DNA of 64,000 nt from Chytridium lagenaria (lineage: Eukaryota > Chytridiomycota > Chytridiomycetes > Chytridiales > Chytridiaceae). The stretch lies in assembly GCA_025449115.1 (NCBI GenBank), contig JAHLKC010000043.1:1-64000 (forward strand), written 5' to 3'. This document shows, in pieces, positions 1 through 12,301 of the stretch (position 1 is the stretch's first letter; each line of letters opens with the position of its first letter). A program made the position numbers and the translations under genes. The notes under the pieces were generated by a model. The model had not been told where the DNA came from. It made no database searches and worked only from the letters and a program-made list of their open reading frames with translations.

Positions 1-1880
1 GCACCACCTGACACCCCAGTTCCCCCCGTCCCTGTCCCCCCCACATGCCCCGGCTGCCATAACCGCCTGTGCTTGCATTTGCATCTGCTGCTGTCTCGCG
101 GCCTGGACCATCATCCCCACAATAACCCTATCCCTCCCAGAGCCAGTCGATCATGCGTCAACTGCCTCCTCTCAGCCTCGAGCTCCCCTCTCTCTGCCTC
201 TACAACCTCGTCAAGCTCCAGAAAATTGCTTCAACCTCTGCGAAAACAATTGCCCCTCCAATTGGTGATACCTCATCCTTCGTAGCCGAGCCTCCTTCCC
301 CTCTTCAGCAGTCTCAACGTCGTCGGCTCAAACAGTTCATCATCCGTTTTCACTTCCCGTTTCTTTTCCCTACGATCTCTGCATGCGCCTTCTCCTTAAC
401 AACCTTTGCTTCCCTCAACGTCTCCTCCGCCCACCTCCGTCCCCTCACCTCCTCCACAGCCTGTATAGCAGCCTTCGCTGCAACCCTCCCATCTCAGGTT
501 TCACTAACGCAACCATCAGCGCTGCAATTCCCAAACCAGGATCTACCCCCTCCGAAAAAACTGTCCCTCTCAACTTGAGCGGCATAGTTGACGCCCGCAT
601 CTTCAACCCCGCATCCCCCGTCTCCTCTGCAATCAAAATCGACCAGATCTCCAACAGTCCCATCAAGCCCCCCGGCACATGTCGCTCTTCAACAGGAAGC
701 TGCAAAAAGCACACAAAACATTGGTCCTTGCTTCGTGTCCCCACATGCTCGGAGATCCGTGACCAATCTTCATCATACACTTCAACACCCTCAAGAAGAA
801 GATATAACTCTGCCTCGCTCCATGGAACATCGTCATCAAGGTAAGCGTGGTAAGCAGCGGAAGAGTGCAAACGCTGTTCATTCGCAAAGTTGTCGATTTT
901 AACAAATTCGCTAGAGATCATAGCCCCAGGGAAGCGACCATCACTGAAGCAGGCGGCACAAACGTTTAAGCTTGGGTTTCGCACAGAGTGGTAGAAAAAG
1001 GCTGTACAGTCTGCAAGGCATGTATGGCATGTCCGTTTCACACGCTTGGCCGGCGGTGGATACGAAAGGGATGTGGAGGACGTGGCGCGATATGTGGATG
1101 TGGAAGGGAGGGCAGAGACAGAAGAAGAGGTATCATCCTCGGCACTTCTTTTTTGTGGAATGATCTTATCAGCAGGTTTTGGTATTAGAGCACCAGCTTC
1201 CGGCACTTTTGATGGAACCTCAATATTAACTTGATGTGGTTGCAAGACTTCACGGGTGAGTGGACCATGTGCGGATGAGGGAGGCTTAACGGCAACAGCA
1301 GTAATTCGAAAGTGATTTTTAAAGTCTGGACCGATAAAAGTTGGTTTATCCCCAATACCTGGTCGTGAATCAATCTCAGGCTGGCGAGTAAGGAGAAAAT
1401 ACTGTCAGTAAATGATGTCGCGAAAGGCAAGTATGTGGCTCCGTGATGCTTAACGCAGGAAGCCTAAACATACCTGATAGTTGATCAGCCCCCACTGCTC
1501 CAAAAACGCATGAACTCTAATGATAGAACACACATCTCCAGTCAAATTCCTTCTGCAGGCCGTAACGGTAAGATACTCTCCCGGATTCAAGCGATACGTA
1601 TTCACCATAAAATTCCTATACTCGATATAGGTTTCAGGGCTCTTGCTCTTGTTGCGATTATTAAAAAATTCGGGAAGTCCCCTTCTCTCAATATCATGGA
1701 TGGATGAGAGAGAGAACCACGCCGAATAGGATGGCACAATGATCTCAAGGAGTTGAGAGGGAAGAAATTTAGCACCATGACCGGCGTCGGAAATCCGGCC
1801 AGCGACACTGACTGAAACATTGGCGGCGGCGTTGTGATTATTGTTTACTGGCTTGGCGGTTTGAAGGGCTGAAGATGTAG
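1..1880 (-). CDS. Swi3/Rsc8/SMARCC-type SWI/SNF chromatin-remodelling subunit (3' end cut by window)
   Basis: Core scaffold subunit of SWI/SNF- or RSC-class nucleosome remodellers in the nucleus. On the minus strand, the exon at about 1880-1450 encodes a SWIRM domain ([18 protein letters not shown], then [13 protein letters not shown] and [16 protein letters not shown]). The next exon, from about 1350, carries a cysteine pair module (CHTCLADC...CAACF, ZZ-like) and a SANT domain ([34 protein letters not shown]). A C-terminal helix region with [12 protein letters not shown] follows at about 230-120, matching the family's leucine zipper. The order SWIRM, Cys module, SANT, coiled coil is diagnostic. 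Frame breaks sit near 493 and 230, each fixed by one base in a short homopolymer. The C-terminus runs off the window and the first exon upstream of 1880 is not resolved. Whether it serves SWI/SNF or RSC cannot be told. Confidence 0.85.
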
Positions 1881-2977
1881 AAGATTAGCGAATGTGAAAA
1901 GGCTCGGCAAGAGGCATCGAATGAGGAGTTGGGCAATATGTTCTGCCCCCATTGCGGAAGTCCAGGAAGCTCTCAATTATCTTGTCCCCAAGCAGGTCCC
2001 TCTGCAGCGCATCATCGAAGATTGTCAACAGCAAGCTCCATCACCGTTTCCAGTAAGTTCTCAGCCCTTTCGACTGTATCCGCATTTTGTTTCCTCTTCA
2101 GTCATTATGTCCGAGTTCTACTGATTTCTGAAGATGCAATTGGATGTGCAGAAATCCGAACAACGGAAGCCCGACTAAAAATAAAAAGTAGAATGAACAC
2201 CCACCCATGCCATCCCTAGAATCAGTTGTCATAACTTCCAATATTATGCCCTTTGAATGCGCAGTCTTATTCCACAAACAAGGCTCTTATGAATTCAAAA
2301 CTGTTCAATGAAAGACCGAGAATCTTGAAGGAATCTCTCCAGCGTCGAGCAGATTTACAAATCTCGTCTCTCTACCCACGCAGGCTATCTCCGCGAAAGT
2401 TGCGTGAAGCAGGTTGTATAAAGAGCGATGCTGTGGTTGCAGATGATGGTGAAGATGGCTGTCCGTTGTCGTCGGAGGTCCTTTTTTTGCAGCAAATTGA
2501 AAATTTTCAAAATAATTTTCAACTTGTTTGGGGATTCTGTTGAGGTCATCCATTTCCCATAGTGGGTACAGAGGTCGTCGTCAGTGGGCATTTGGATGTG
2601 GGGAAAGATGTGAAGGAGAATGCTTGCTGGATGTAAGACGGCGTAGCGACTCGTGGTTGGTGATGATACCGTGGTTGTCAGAAAGTGGGTGGTTACGGAT
2701 GCTGCTTTGTGGAAAGTCTGACAACTTGTACTGTGCTTTGTGCATTTGACTGACTCATGACCATTGACGGGGGTTACCTGAATACCTTTTGACTAACGAG
2801 CTCCAAGTTCTTTCATAATTCAGGAAAATTGGTCTCACTGTGAATGTAGATGCCGTGCAGTAAATAATGGCCGTGTCATCATGACGGCTGTATGTGGTTT
2901 TTGTTTTGATTTCTCTTAAAATATTTGAGCAAAACCTACCCTCCCGTTCCTTTCAATAAAAGCTTCTGTAGAGGAAG
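1881..2977. other. Divergent intergenic region, possibly holding the first exon of the Swi3-like gene
   Basis: Lies between two divergently transcribed genes. A minus-strand open stretch at about 2553-2305 starts with ATG (MDDLNRIPKQVENYF) and another at about 2030-1890 reads LLGDKIIESFLDF. Either could be a 5' exon of the Swi3-like gene, but neither has a recognisable domain or clear splice sites. I see nothing else here; the shared promoter is expected near 2,600-2,970. Confidence 0.4.
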
Positions 2978-4068
2978 ATGTCATCCGATGCCGCGCTACT
3001 AGACGACGCTTTTAACACTTTTGATGATCTCACTGAGGAAGAATGGCGTCTGGCAGACCAGCATGTGACTGAAAGCGAAGGCACAGCAGACTCACAGATA
3101 GAGGAGTCGAGTGCCCAGGAAACTGATGTTCATGCACTCACAAGCACTCGTAGAAGCAAGAGAAAGAGGCATCATACCAATACATACCATGATATTCATG
3201 CCGACTCGTTCGAACCACCTTCAACTCCACACAAAACGTCAAAACTTAGAACACCTCTACCTGTACCGTCAGCTCCTCTCACTCCCAAAGCAACCCCAAA
3301 GCGTTTAAAGTTGGAATGGAATTCATTCAACGAACTGACCACATCTTTGGAAAAGGGACCTACACCAACCCCGCCTCCAAAATCCATTCCATCGTTACTT
3401 AGAAACGCACAACCACCATTGGATAACTCCGCAGTGTTTGGAGTAACTCGGTCTGCTGTTATGTGTATGTACGCGAGCCTTTGCGCTATGCGACGGATAC
3501 CATGTGAATGGAGAGAGGGGTTGGCGTTCGGTAAAGCTATTGAAGAAAAGTGAGTGTTTCCGTACTAAGATATCACCTAAACTCACTCTCCTTAAAAGAC
3601 TTTTAAACCTCACACCGGATAAGATACCTGAAGAGAGCGGCTCGGAAGATATGATGAAAGTTGAATTGTTTGGAATTAACGTGAAAGCCGTTCGAAAAGA
3701 GGGTGACGCGTTGCTTTTTCGAGTTCATGGACTGGATGGCAAAGAAATTGATAGTATCGCAATAGAATGGTAAGTAATTCTTGCCGTTTCTAATTCATCA
3801 TTAAATTATAATTCTTATAAGGCAATTGCGAGAATCTTTTGGCGGAAGGTTCAAAGATGTTCGGCAAGCTATTTCCTCCCTTGTAGCCTTACTTCCCATG
3901 GTGGTTTTGGAGACTCAGAATATAGCTCTCCTGGGTTTGATATTTATGCAAGAATCACATGGAGATGAAATGCAGTGGAATGAAAGGGGGACATTGGATT
4001 TGCGAGCAATTGAAAGAATTCGGGAATCATTTCTTAACACAGGGGCGGTTGAAGGCCTACGATTGTGA
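2978..4068 (+). CDS. Unrecognised protein, three exons
   Basis: ATG at 2978. Exons are 2978-3549, 3599-3769 and 3822-4068, joined by clean GT-AG introns of 49 and 52 nt, giving about 330 residues. Residues 1-60 are acidic (MSSDAALLDDAFNTFDDLTEE). Residues 60-140 hold a basic RRSKRKRHHT cluster (a likely nuclear localisation signal) and a Pro/Ser/Thr-rich linker. The rest (FGVTRSAVMCMYASLC..., VELFGINVKAVRKEGDALLFRVHGLDG, SLVALLPMVVLETQNIALLGL) looks folded and mostly alpha/beta. I do not recognise the family. No frame break is needed, unlike most neighbours. A nuclear role is only inferred from the basic cluster. Confidence 0.75.
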
Positions 4069-4271
4069 ATATACGACGCAGAAGCAAAAATCTTTTCGCA
4101 ATATATATAGTGCAGTAATATTTATTACCCAAGTATGTATTAGAAAATAATATTATGGGTTGTTATCAGATAATAAGGTAAAACTGAAGAAAAAATAATG
4201 ATAAGATAGGGGGTTACTAAACACAATTAGATAGCATAAGTACAGTCCACATAGAAAAAGGTGAAAATATT

Positions 4272-7200
4272 TTATCCCTTCCACTCCCAGTTCTTTAACA
4301 CATTGATTGAGGCTTCATTATACTCAGCCGTAGGGTGAGAAGCCAAATATTTATCCAACTCATCGTCAAACTGCTTTGCCAAAGACTTCAAAACCGCCTC
4401 GTTTTTCCTTATAACCACAAGTGGCGCCGAAGGAGCAGGAAGATCAGCAACGGTCCCTTCAAGCGACAACCCTTCCACTGCGAGCGCTCCCGCCATTGCA
4501 GTCATCATCCTTTCTTCAGCAATGTCCCCTTCACCATTCTCCGATGTTGCTCGGTAATGTAAGCTTCAGGTAACGGTCCTGGAAGGACCCTTCGTATTGT
4601 GCCGAATGAACCAGATCCCACAGGTACAGAGGTACGGTCGGGCTTTCTACCGACTTTGACGTTTTTGGACTTGGCGTCTTCGAAGTGGAGGGACTTTTGA
4701 GCCAGAGTAAGGAGTGTATATGCTGCAATAGTCACCGCCACCGTCTGTGAGAAGTGCGGTTGAAACGGGAAGGTTGAAGCCTGGCAGGATATCGTCACGG
4801 CTGACCGCGACATTGACTTGCGAGAAAGGTGGGAGCTGAGCGGTGCCAATGTATTGAGTGGTGATGTTTGGGTGGGCCTTTTGCCAGAGATACCAGTATC
4901 GGTCTAAAGGATGGTTAGCATCGCGGCAACACCAAAGCAACACACAAGGTTGAATATCCACGGCAACTTACCAACGTTCGCGTGAAGCATAAAGAACAGA
5001 GGATCATTTGGCGACAAGTCAATAAAAAACAAATCTGTACCAAATCCCCCGGTGTAATAATGCACAATGTTATGTGCAGTTTCTAACGGACCCGCGAAAC
5101 TCGCGAAATCCGGTGTATTATTCGTCAATGGTGCGATAATGGATGTGTCGTAAAGAGTAAAATCATCGGTATAGTTTCGGGTCAGGCAAAGACCGAAATA
5201 CGATGTCCAGTTTCTCGCAAAGCCACCAGTGACGCAAGGTACACTTGCGCTGGGATCTCCACGTGTACCTACGCCGAGAGGTGAGTCGGAAAAGATGTCT
5301 GTGTTGGCGAGAGGGTTTTGGCCATCGTGGCCCCAGTCCCAGAAAGGAATTGTGACGGAGCTGTCAACAAGCTGGAGGAGGGTCTCAAGTTTCTCCAAGA
5401 AGTATCTGTGCCATGGAAGGAAAACAGGCTGAAGAAAGGAATTAGATAAGGTTAAATGACATAAAACTAAGGCTTTAAATAACTTACCGCCTGATGAATG
5501 TACGCAATAGCAATAGAATGAATGGCCACAAGGTCATCAAACAAACTTCTCCTTCCAGCTGTTGAAGGCATCTTCCTAACTTCATTAAAAGCATTGATAA
5601 ACCTCCGTTTCTCATTATCCGTCATATCTCTCCATTCCTTCCTTACGGAAAGCTTCGTGCAAGGCGTTACAGAGTTTGTTTTGCGAAAGACGTATGGATT
5701 GAGTGGTGTAAATAATTGACCTGAAGCCACAGAGCATGGCCTATTGAAGACATGTCAGCACCGCGAAAGAGGATGTTATGATTCAATAAACGTACTGTTG
5801 TTCGACAGCGGTACCAGAAGTATGATTCTTCAACCATGGATTCGTTAAGCTGAGACATTTGTATGAGTGTCCGGCAATAATCGATCCGTTCTTCTGTGGC
5901 ATCATCAATTGGTTTGAGCGGCTTCCGCAAGTCCAAGTCTGCAAGATTTACTTGTATTAGTCTCTTTGTTATTCCACTACCAGATAAAATAAAACCTCAC
6001 CCCTAGTTGCACACCATCAGAGGTATCAGATCCTCCAAAATCAGCGCATCGCGAGTTATTGTAGTTCAACAACTGCCCGAACGACAATGTCCACCATTGA
6101 GCCGATTTAGTGACATCGCACGTGTTAGCCACAACAGCTCCGTTTGGGCTAAGGTCCCAGCAGAGTGGCGGATAATCTGACGTAAGGATTGGACTGTACG
6201 ATGATGATAGTGATAATTGCTTTGCACGGGCGAGATGTTGAACAGTTGGTTCTGTTGATTATTGCAAGGCCTGCATTAAAAGAATAATAAGACTGCGCAT
6301 TACATATATAATACACACCATTGCCCTAATTCTTTTCCTGGCGAATGAACCACGTTTCCAGAAAGGTCCAAACAATACCCTGTAAGCAAGTTCGCGAGAC
6401 TTCCCGTGAAATCATCCTGCACTCCGTTCGTCGGCACAAAAATCTGCGACGACGCTTTACTCACATCCGTTTTACAATCCGAAAACTGCACATGTCAGCA
6501 TACGCCTCAACGAAGTAACACTTACAATCACATCGGCATTGACTCTCGGATCCGCATTACCAACACGATCTCCCTGCACAACATCAAGGCAAAGTAAAAG
6601 GTCGGAAGTTCGAATCGATAACCCTGATCCAAAGGGTACAATCGCAAATGTCTGGGATGGGGATGCATCACAATATTGAATGTCAGCCCCTGCTTCCACG
6701 ACCGGCCGATCTCAAGCATAGACCTCCCGGCGTTTCAATCTGGCCAACGGTAATGACAGCGGGTGTGACCGAGAAAGTATGCGTTTGATTCATGTTTGAC
6801 GTGCAAGACCTAAATGAAAATAAGTATTGGCTCAAATCAAAATGACCTTGCTTACCTTTGCTGCAAGGTTCCTCCAACTTGTCTTGGGCCTGTCGAAAAG
6901 TCAAGGCAGAGGCCTGAAAGCACGGACTTGACCGAAAACGCATTTAACAACGGTGAGCCGACCAACGTAAACATCTGATTCCTCGGATCCATCGTGGTCT
7001 TACACTCCCACACCTGAATTTTTGTCAACATCCTTCGTCTATATCAAACATAACAACGCTAACTCACCCAACACCGGCACCAACCGTACGATTCATATTC
7101 AGCAAATCCAGGCAAGATCCATCATTATATACCCTGATTCCGCCAACTCTGCCCTCCGAATTCACCGTAAAGTTCTGCGACGACAATGTTTCGTCGCAGT

Positions 7201-7324
7201 GTTGAAGGGTGATGGGGATACCGTATCCTGGATTCTCCCAACAAAGTCCATCGGAGGTCTTGATCTGGATGCCAGAGATACTTGATGGAAGTGCGAGAAG
7301 GGTGATCATCAATGCGAATGACAT
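4272..7324 (-). CDS. Secreted ricin-B-type lectin / tyrosinase fusion (type-3 copper oxidase)
   Basis: Predicted secreted phenol oxidase: tyrosinases oxidise mono- and o-diphenols through a binuclear copper site. The start at 7324 gives a signal peptide (MSFALMITLLALPSSISG); an in-frame ATG at 7372 is an alternative. Exons from 7300 to 6000 encode beta-trefoil (ricin-B, carbohydrate-binding) repeats with motifs such as GLCWENPG, CLDLLNM, GLCLDFSTG, CLDVVQGD, YCLDLSGN and CWDLSPNG. There is no ricin A-chain, so nothing here suggests a ribosome toxin. A linker (6000-5800) leads to the tyrosinase domain. CuA histidines lie in AIHSIAIAYIHQ and FLPWHRYFL, and CuB histidines in HNIVH and FMLHANVD. 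The HANV/DRYWYLW junction is restored by a short intron near 4965. The protein ends VLKNWEWKG. The first His of the usual HH pair is Leu. Frame breaks occur near 6229, 6702 and about 4530. That this is one fused gene is inferred from collinearity. Confidence 0.75.
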
Positions 7325-7372
7325 GGTGATGCGGGCTGGTCCACATCTACTTGAAGTGAATCTTGGAAACAT

Positions 7373-8186
7373 CTTGATGTTGTCACGGTTGATGTCAACG
7401 AAGCGAGCTCGTGTGTCGTCCTAATGTCAATTGGAAGTAATCCTGAAGCCTCCGCAACGCCAAAACAATGTCAACGGCGTCGTGGGTCACAGAAGGTAAA
7501 CAAAGGTGGGGTTGTCTGGGGAAGGGATTGAGCTCACACCAGCCCATTTATTTTGACCTGTATAACAAGGTTTAATTTATTTCATAGTCCGCTGGGTGTC
7601 TCCGCGGCTGCCGTAAGTGTTAGTCAAACGTCTATTGGGCACAACAAAGACACGACAAAAATTAATTAAAACTCCGTTTTGCAGGTAGTGTAAAACTCAG
7701 AAACAACCTTTGTTCACAAAACTCAAGTCATTTCATATAACCTCGGAACAAAACAAGAAACGTTTACGTATTAAATAAAAGAGAAGGCGTCACTGAACCA
7801 CAGCACATTTTAGGGGAGGCAAAAAAAGAATAAGAATTGAACAGAAACTCCCAAAAGGCGCTTTCCTCGTAACGGCACCGGCATAGAAAGAAAAGGGCAA
7901 GCGGGAGGGGGTTGTTGGAACATTCAAAGAACACACGGAGTTAAAGGGACTGCAATGAACAAATAAAAAAGAACTTTCTGCGGGTCACGAAATGCTAGCA
8001 AATAGAAAGAGGTTAAAACAGAAATATTAAAAAAACGAGCTCGCACATAAACAGAAAAAGAAAGAAAAATAATGGACTACCAAACTTAAGAATAGTCTCG
8101 AAACGTATAAAAAGAACTACAATAAAAAAACCCAGCAACAATAGATACAGAGCACGCTATCTTGCTTCACATTGAAAAAACGGAGT
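7373..8186. other. Intergenic, 5' flank of the lectin-tyrosinase gene and 3' flank of the PH gene
   Basis: No coding stretch with a recognisable family on either strand. The part from 7,650 to 8,150 is A-rich on the plus strand (pyrimidine-rich in the sense of the flanking minus-strand genes). Expected content is the promoter of the tyrosinase gene and the 3' UTR and polyadenylation region of the PH-domain gene. Confidence 0.5.
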
Positions 8187-11100
8187 TCACTCTGCCCTCG
8201 CCTTGCCCTTCGCCTCACGCTTGGCCCTCCTCGTCTCTTCATCCGTCTCATCGTCCTCCTCCGTCTCTTCCTGCTTCACCATGACAACCTCCCCAGCTTT
8301 CCTCGCATCTCCATTAACAACCCCAAGCCTCCTCAAAGCCTTAGGACTCGCCATCCCCACCTCATCCACCACAATCTTCCCAAGCGGCACCTCATCATCA
8401 CTCTCATTCGTCCCCAAAAGCGTGGCAGTGGCAGCCTCACGCGGAACTTCCACTTCCTTCTTAACCACCGGGCCAGCCGGTGTAGGCGGGGGCCCACTGA
8501 ATTCTCGAACCTTTTTGTTAAACGTGTCGAATGCTTTTCGGAATGCACTTGTACCAGCATTACGCTCTAACGAGGGGTTGGAAGTTGTGACAGCGGCAAC
8601 GGGGGAGGGTTGAGATGATGACGTATTTCGAGGAAGCGATAGGTTTGGGGAACTCGGCGCGGACGTAGCGGGTGAGGCTTCCTTGGACCCAACGGTTGCC
8701 ATCCTCCCAAACAATTTCTTCCCAAACGCGTTCGCCTTGGGTGACAGCGGGGTGGGGTTATCAATTTCCACCTCCTTGGCTTCAATCTTCGGGGTAAGCT
8801 GGGGTGAAACGAACGAGGACGGAGGGGGTGTAGGGAAGTAAGCAGTCTCAGGTTCCTTTCGAGGGACGGGAACAACGGCTGTGGCGATAGGTGCAGGGAC
8901 GGGGATGACGGCGGGAGAACGATGAGGAATAGGGGTTGGGGCATCTTCCTCCGAATCAGAATCCAACGATTCCCTGTCGTTCACTGATACGATGGACACA
9001 CCATCAGCGGGGCGACGGTTAGACGTCGATGGAAGTGGTGGTATTCCAGAGGAGGACATTGGAGTAGTGGAAGGTGCAGATGCGTGCCGAACAGGCGGAA
9101 CAGGAACGCCGGATTGCTCTTGAGTGTAAGTCCCAGAAGACGACGCTGTCAGGATCGATTGTGGGCTGTTAGGAGGGACGGAGGGCCTGAAAGAGGCCAT
9201 GGTAGGTGCAGGAGACGTTGAACCAATGGTAATAGTTGCGGGTACTGGTTGAGGGCTTGGCTTAGGAGTGACGGGCTGCTCTTGAATCGAGTTGGCAGAC
9301 CCAGCACTAGAGTAAGTTGCGGGCTCTTCCACTTGCTTGCTCAAAATTTCAATGGAAGGCTGTGCTTTCAAGACCGCAGACGCAGTAGGTGCCGTTGGAG
9401 TGTGCGCCGAGATAGGTGACTCGGTAGTGCGAGCAGCCACCCTTGCGAGTTCGTTCGAAGCTGCGGCAACCGACGTCGGGCTGATCATGACCTGTTCATT
9501 TTTAATGGGCTCTGACACGTCTGTTGCGCCTTTACGGAACATGGAGGCAAGCGACTGAGTTTTGTCCACTCTGACTGACGGTACAAGTGTCAGCGAGGCA
9601 AGAAGGTTAGGCCCAGTGAGTGAAGATGAGGATGACCGCCTCCGAGTCCCACTCGAAGACCTCTTTCTTCCTTCATTACCACCATTATCTGTAACATTAA
9701 CCGTCTCGGAGCTCGCCATCTTCTCCTTCTTTCCACCGAACAAAGACGAAAAGGCGAATTTAGATTTTTCCTTCTCTTTCTCCGGAACATTTGTGACGGC
9801 CCTAATCGTGCTTGACGTGGATACCTCCGAATTCCTCCTCTGCCCACCAGACGGCATTCTAGCCCCGACACTACTAGATCTTGAAGTTCGTGAGGCCTTG
9901 GAGCTAATGGATGCAACATCCGCGTCTCTTCCACCCGTTGACGGCCTTGACTGAGATAAACGAGATGCAGGTTCAGGTGCCTGGATTTGCACCCCAAAAG
10001 TCGCGCGCCCTCTAGGTTCGGCAGTGGACTTAGAAGACTCAGTTGTGTCATCAAAAAGCGAGTTAACAACACGCTTCTGATCAGCAATAGAAGGCGTTCG
10101 ACTACGTTGCTTCAAATTGGGTGATTGAACATTGGAAGAGGGTCGTCGGCGATCGACCGCCATCGATTGACGAGGGGTACCAGGGGCGGGCATAGACGGT
10201 GATGACGGGATGCTTCTGGATTTGATAGGAGCAACGTCAGGACTCTGGGGTGCAAGATCTGTAGTCGAACTGCCTCGAAGAGTAGGTCTCCTGAGATGAA
10301 TGGCATCATCAGGAGAAATAACAATGCTCTCATCATATCCTGAGAATCTCACGAGCGAGCCACTACGGGTTGCGAACCCAGGTTTCATCGCGTGACCTGC
10401 GGGGCGCTTAATATGATCGCTAGGCGGAGCGGATGGGATGTATGGGCCTGATGATCCTTTGCGAATAGATTCTTCTCCTCCTGAAACGTCAGAGTGATGT
10501 TGGTCAGACGATGGCTGATTAACGACTTGAATAATTGCTGGGGAAGGAGGTGGAGTTTCAACCATGCCTGCCTCCATGGCCTTCTTGGTGATCTCAAACA
10601 CGTCATCACTACCTGGCCCATATGGAATCGGAGCTTCACGTTCAAAGTCTCCATGCCCGTTCAAATTTCCAGTGCTATTCGATTTTGGCCTTGAAAGCGA
10701 TGACCGTAATGGTTGTCCGTTCGGCCCCATGACATTCATAGGTGCAGAGGTGGATCGCGTCGAACGGATACTCCTTCCATCATCGTCATCGTCATCACGA
10801 TAGGTACGACGGTAATCATCAGCATCGTCATAATATCCACCTCGACCACTCGTAGATTTTCTCCTCCCGTCATCCACGCGATTGGCAGCCGAAGAAGATC
10901 TTTTGCGAGATCCACCATCTCCAGGTGCCTTTGGACGGCTTGAGCCATTCGGTCTACTGCTCGACCTTGGGGCACGGCTATCACCAGGAGCCCTCGGTGT
11001 GGTGGTACGAGTTGATGCGGTAGAGCGGACAGAGCGTCCAGAGCGAACGGAAGCGGGTCTGTTCTTAGGAGGCCCACGGGCTTCGTATTCGTAATAGTCA

Positions 11101-12022
11101 TAGTCCGCTCCACGATCCCTTGGGTCTCCCCTTCCCCGGGAAGCCGTGGATTCTCGCTCAATAGATCGAGATGGTGGCCTTCTTGAGGTTGTAGACTTTC
11201 GTCCTGGGTCCCCCCGCCGTTCGCCCTCACTGTAGAAGTGGACCTTGGCCGTGGACCTACGGAAGAATTTCGGCGCCGAGAGGTCGATCTGGCCCTTCTA
11301 CCGTAATCACTGCTGTCATCTTCCTCGTCATCCAACCCAAAAGTTTCTCTGTATGCATCCTTTAATGCTGTAATCCATTGCTGATAGTCAGGCGAGGTGT
11401 CGCAAATGAATTTGAATTCCTGCTTGGTGCTAGTTCCAATTGTAAACTGGCAAGGAGCTCCAAGGTCTCCTTCGTCATGTATATAGGCAACTTTGGAAAA
11501 GTGAAGGTAGGTCCTTTTTGACGTTCCCAATATTAAAAGCGGATTACCTAGAGAAAAAAGGAATCCATTTGAGCTTTGATTAACCTTGAACAAAATAAAA
11601 ACGTACCAGTAACGGCAGAAAAAGCTAGGTTTCCATACGCCACTACCTCTTTTTCTCTGACAGCCTTGCTTCCAACGGCCCCTCCTCCGGGCCCATTTGA
11701 GTTCGTTTCGCCCCAAGCTCGTCAAGCGACTTTAGCGACTTGCCTCTCTCCAATGTAGCCAGCTCATCTCTAATGGCGAGAATGTCCTCTGTCGAAGACG
11801 GTTTGACCAAAAGCAAGTTTCTCCTTGATTTCCCGGTCAATCGCTTTTGAGTGACAACGCCTTTACGAGAATGGCATCGAGACCAGAATTGTTGTTGCTA
11901 CCTTGGGCGGTCGGGGTGGGAGTTGAAGATGCATTTGTGGTTGGATGTGGGGAAGGTGAAGGAGTTGGAGAGGAGAGACTGGGTCCCCGAAAGGTTGCCG
12001 GACTACCATTGACAGTATCCAT
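8187..12022 (-). CDS. Large PH-domain protein with long Ser/Pro-rich disordered tail
   Basis: ATG at 12022 (MDTVNGSPATFRGPS). After a Ser/Pro-rich leader, an exon at 11840-11620 reads LTGKSRRNLLLVKPSSTEDILAIRDEL. A pleckstrin-homology fold follows at about 11660-11340: KEVVAYGNLAFSAVTG, intron, GNPLLILGTSKRTYLHFSK, IHDEGDLGAPCQFTIG and EFKFICDTSPDYQQWITALK, with the conserved Trp of the last helix. From 11300 to 8187 the protein is about 1,000 residues of Ser/Thr/Pro/Arg-rich disorder with an acidic tract (RDDDDDDGRS) and an acidic C-terminus (QEETEEDDETDEE). PH domains usually bind phosphoinositides or partner proteins at membranes; a signalling or cortical scaffold role is inferred. Frame breaks: AA at 11839-11840, the T5 run at 11650-11654, and one near 11,100-10,880. 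No specific ortholog is recognised. Confidence 0.75.
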
Positions 12023-12274
12023 GGATCTGATGTCCTTTGTTTAAGACCCTAAACACCTTATTCCTTTCGCAAAAAAGGATAGCAGTTAAACGGACCCTTA
12101 CTGCACCCTTTCTATCAAGCCTGCTGTCGTTTGGCCTCAGAAGCCGGCTTCTGAAGACAGTAGATGCTTTTATTAAATAGGAATGCTATCCTTGCGGACA
12201 AAGTAGCCCTTTTTCCCCCAAAGTCTATTCTTGTTGAATTTCAGTTCAATGTTGAAGGGTTGTATATTGACGTT

Positions 12275-12301
12275 CGTCGTCGTCGTCGTCGTCGTCGTCG
12301 T
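12275..12301. repeat. (CGT)9 trinucleotide microsatellite
   Basis: Nine perfect CGT units, about 250 bp upstream of the PH-domain gene start. Simple tandem repeat with no gene assigned to it. Confidence 0.95.

Noticed and set aside
7064..7372. Ricin-type toxin
   Set aside because: Only the carbohydrate-binding beta-trefoil is present. There is no N-glycosidase A-chain, and the partner domain is a tyrosinase.
8172..9954. Plus-strand open frames of 70-136 codons (about 8172-8613, 9337-9954)
   Set aside because: They are antisense to the PH-domain gene, follow its Ser/Pro-rich codon pattern and contain no domain.
12275..12301. CRISPR-like array at the CGT repeat
   Set aside because: A plain trinucleotide microsatellite without spacers; no repeat-spacer array is seen anywhere in the window.
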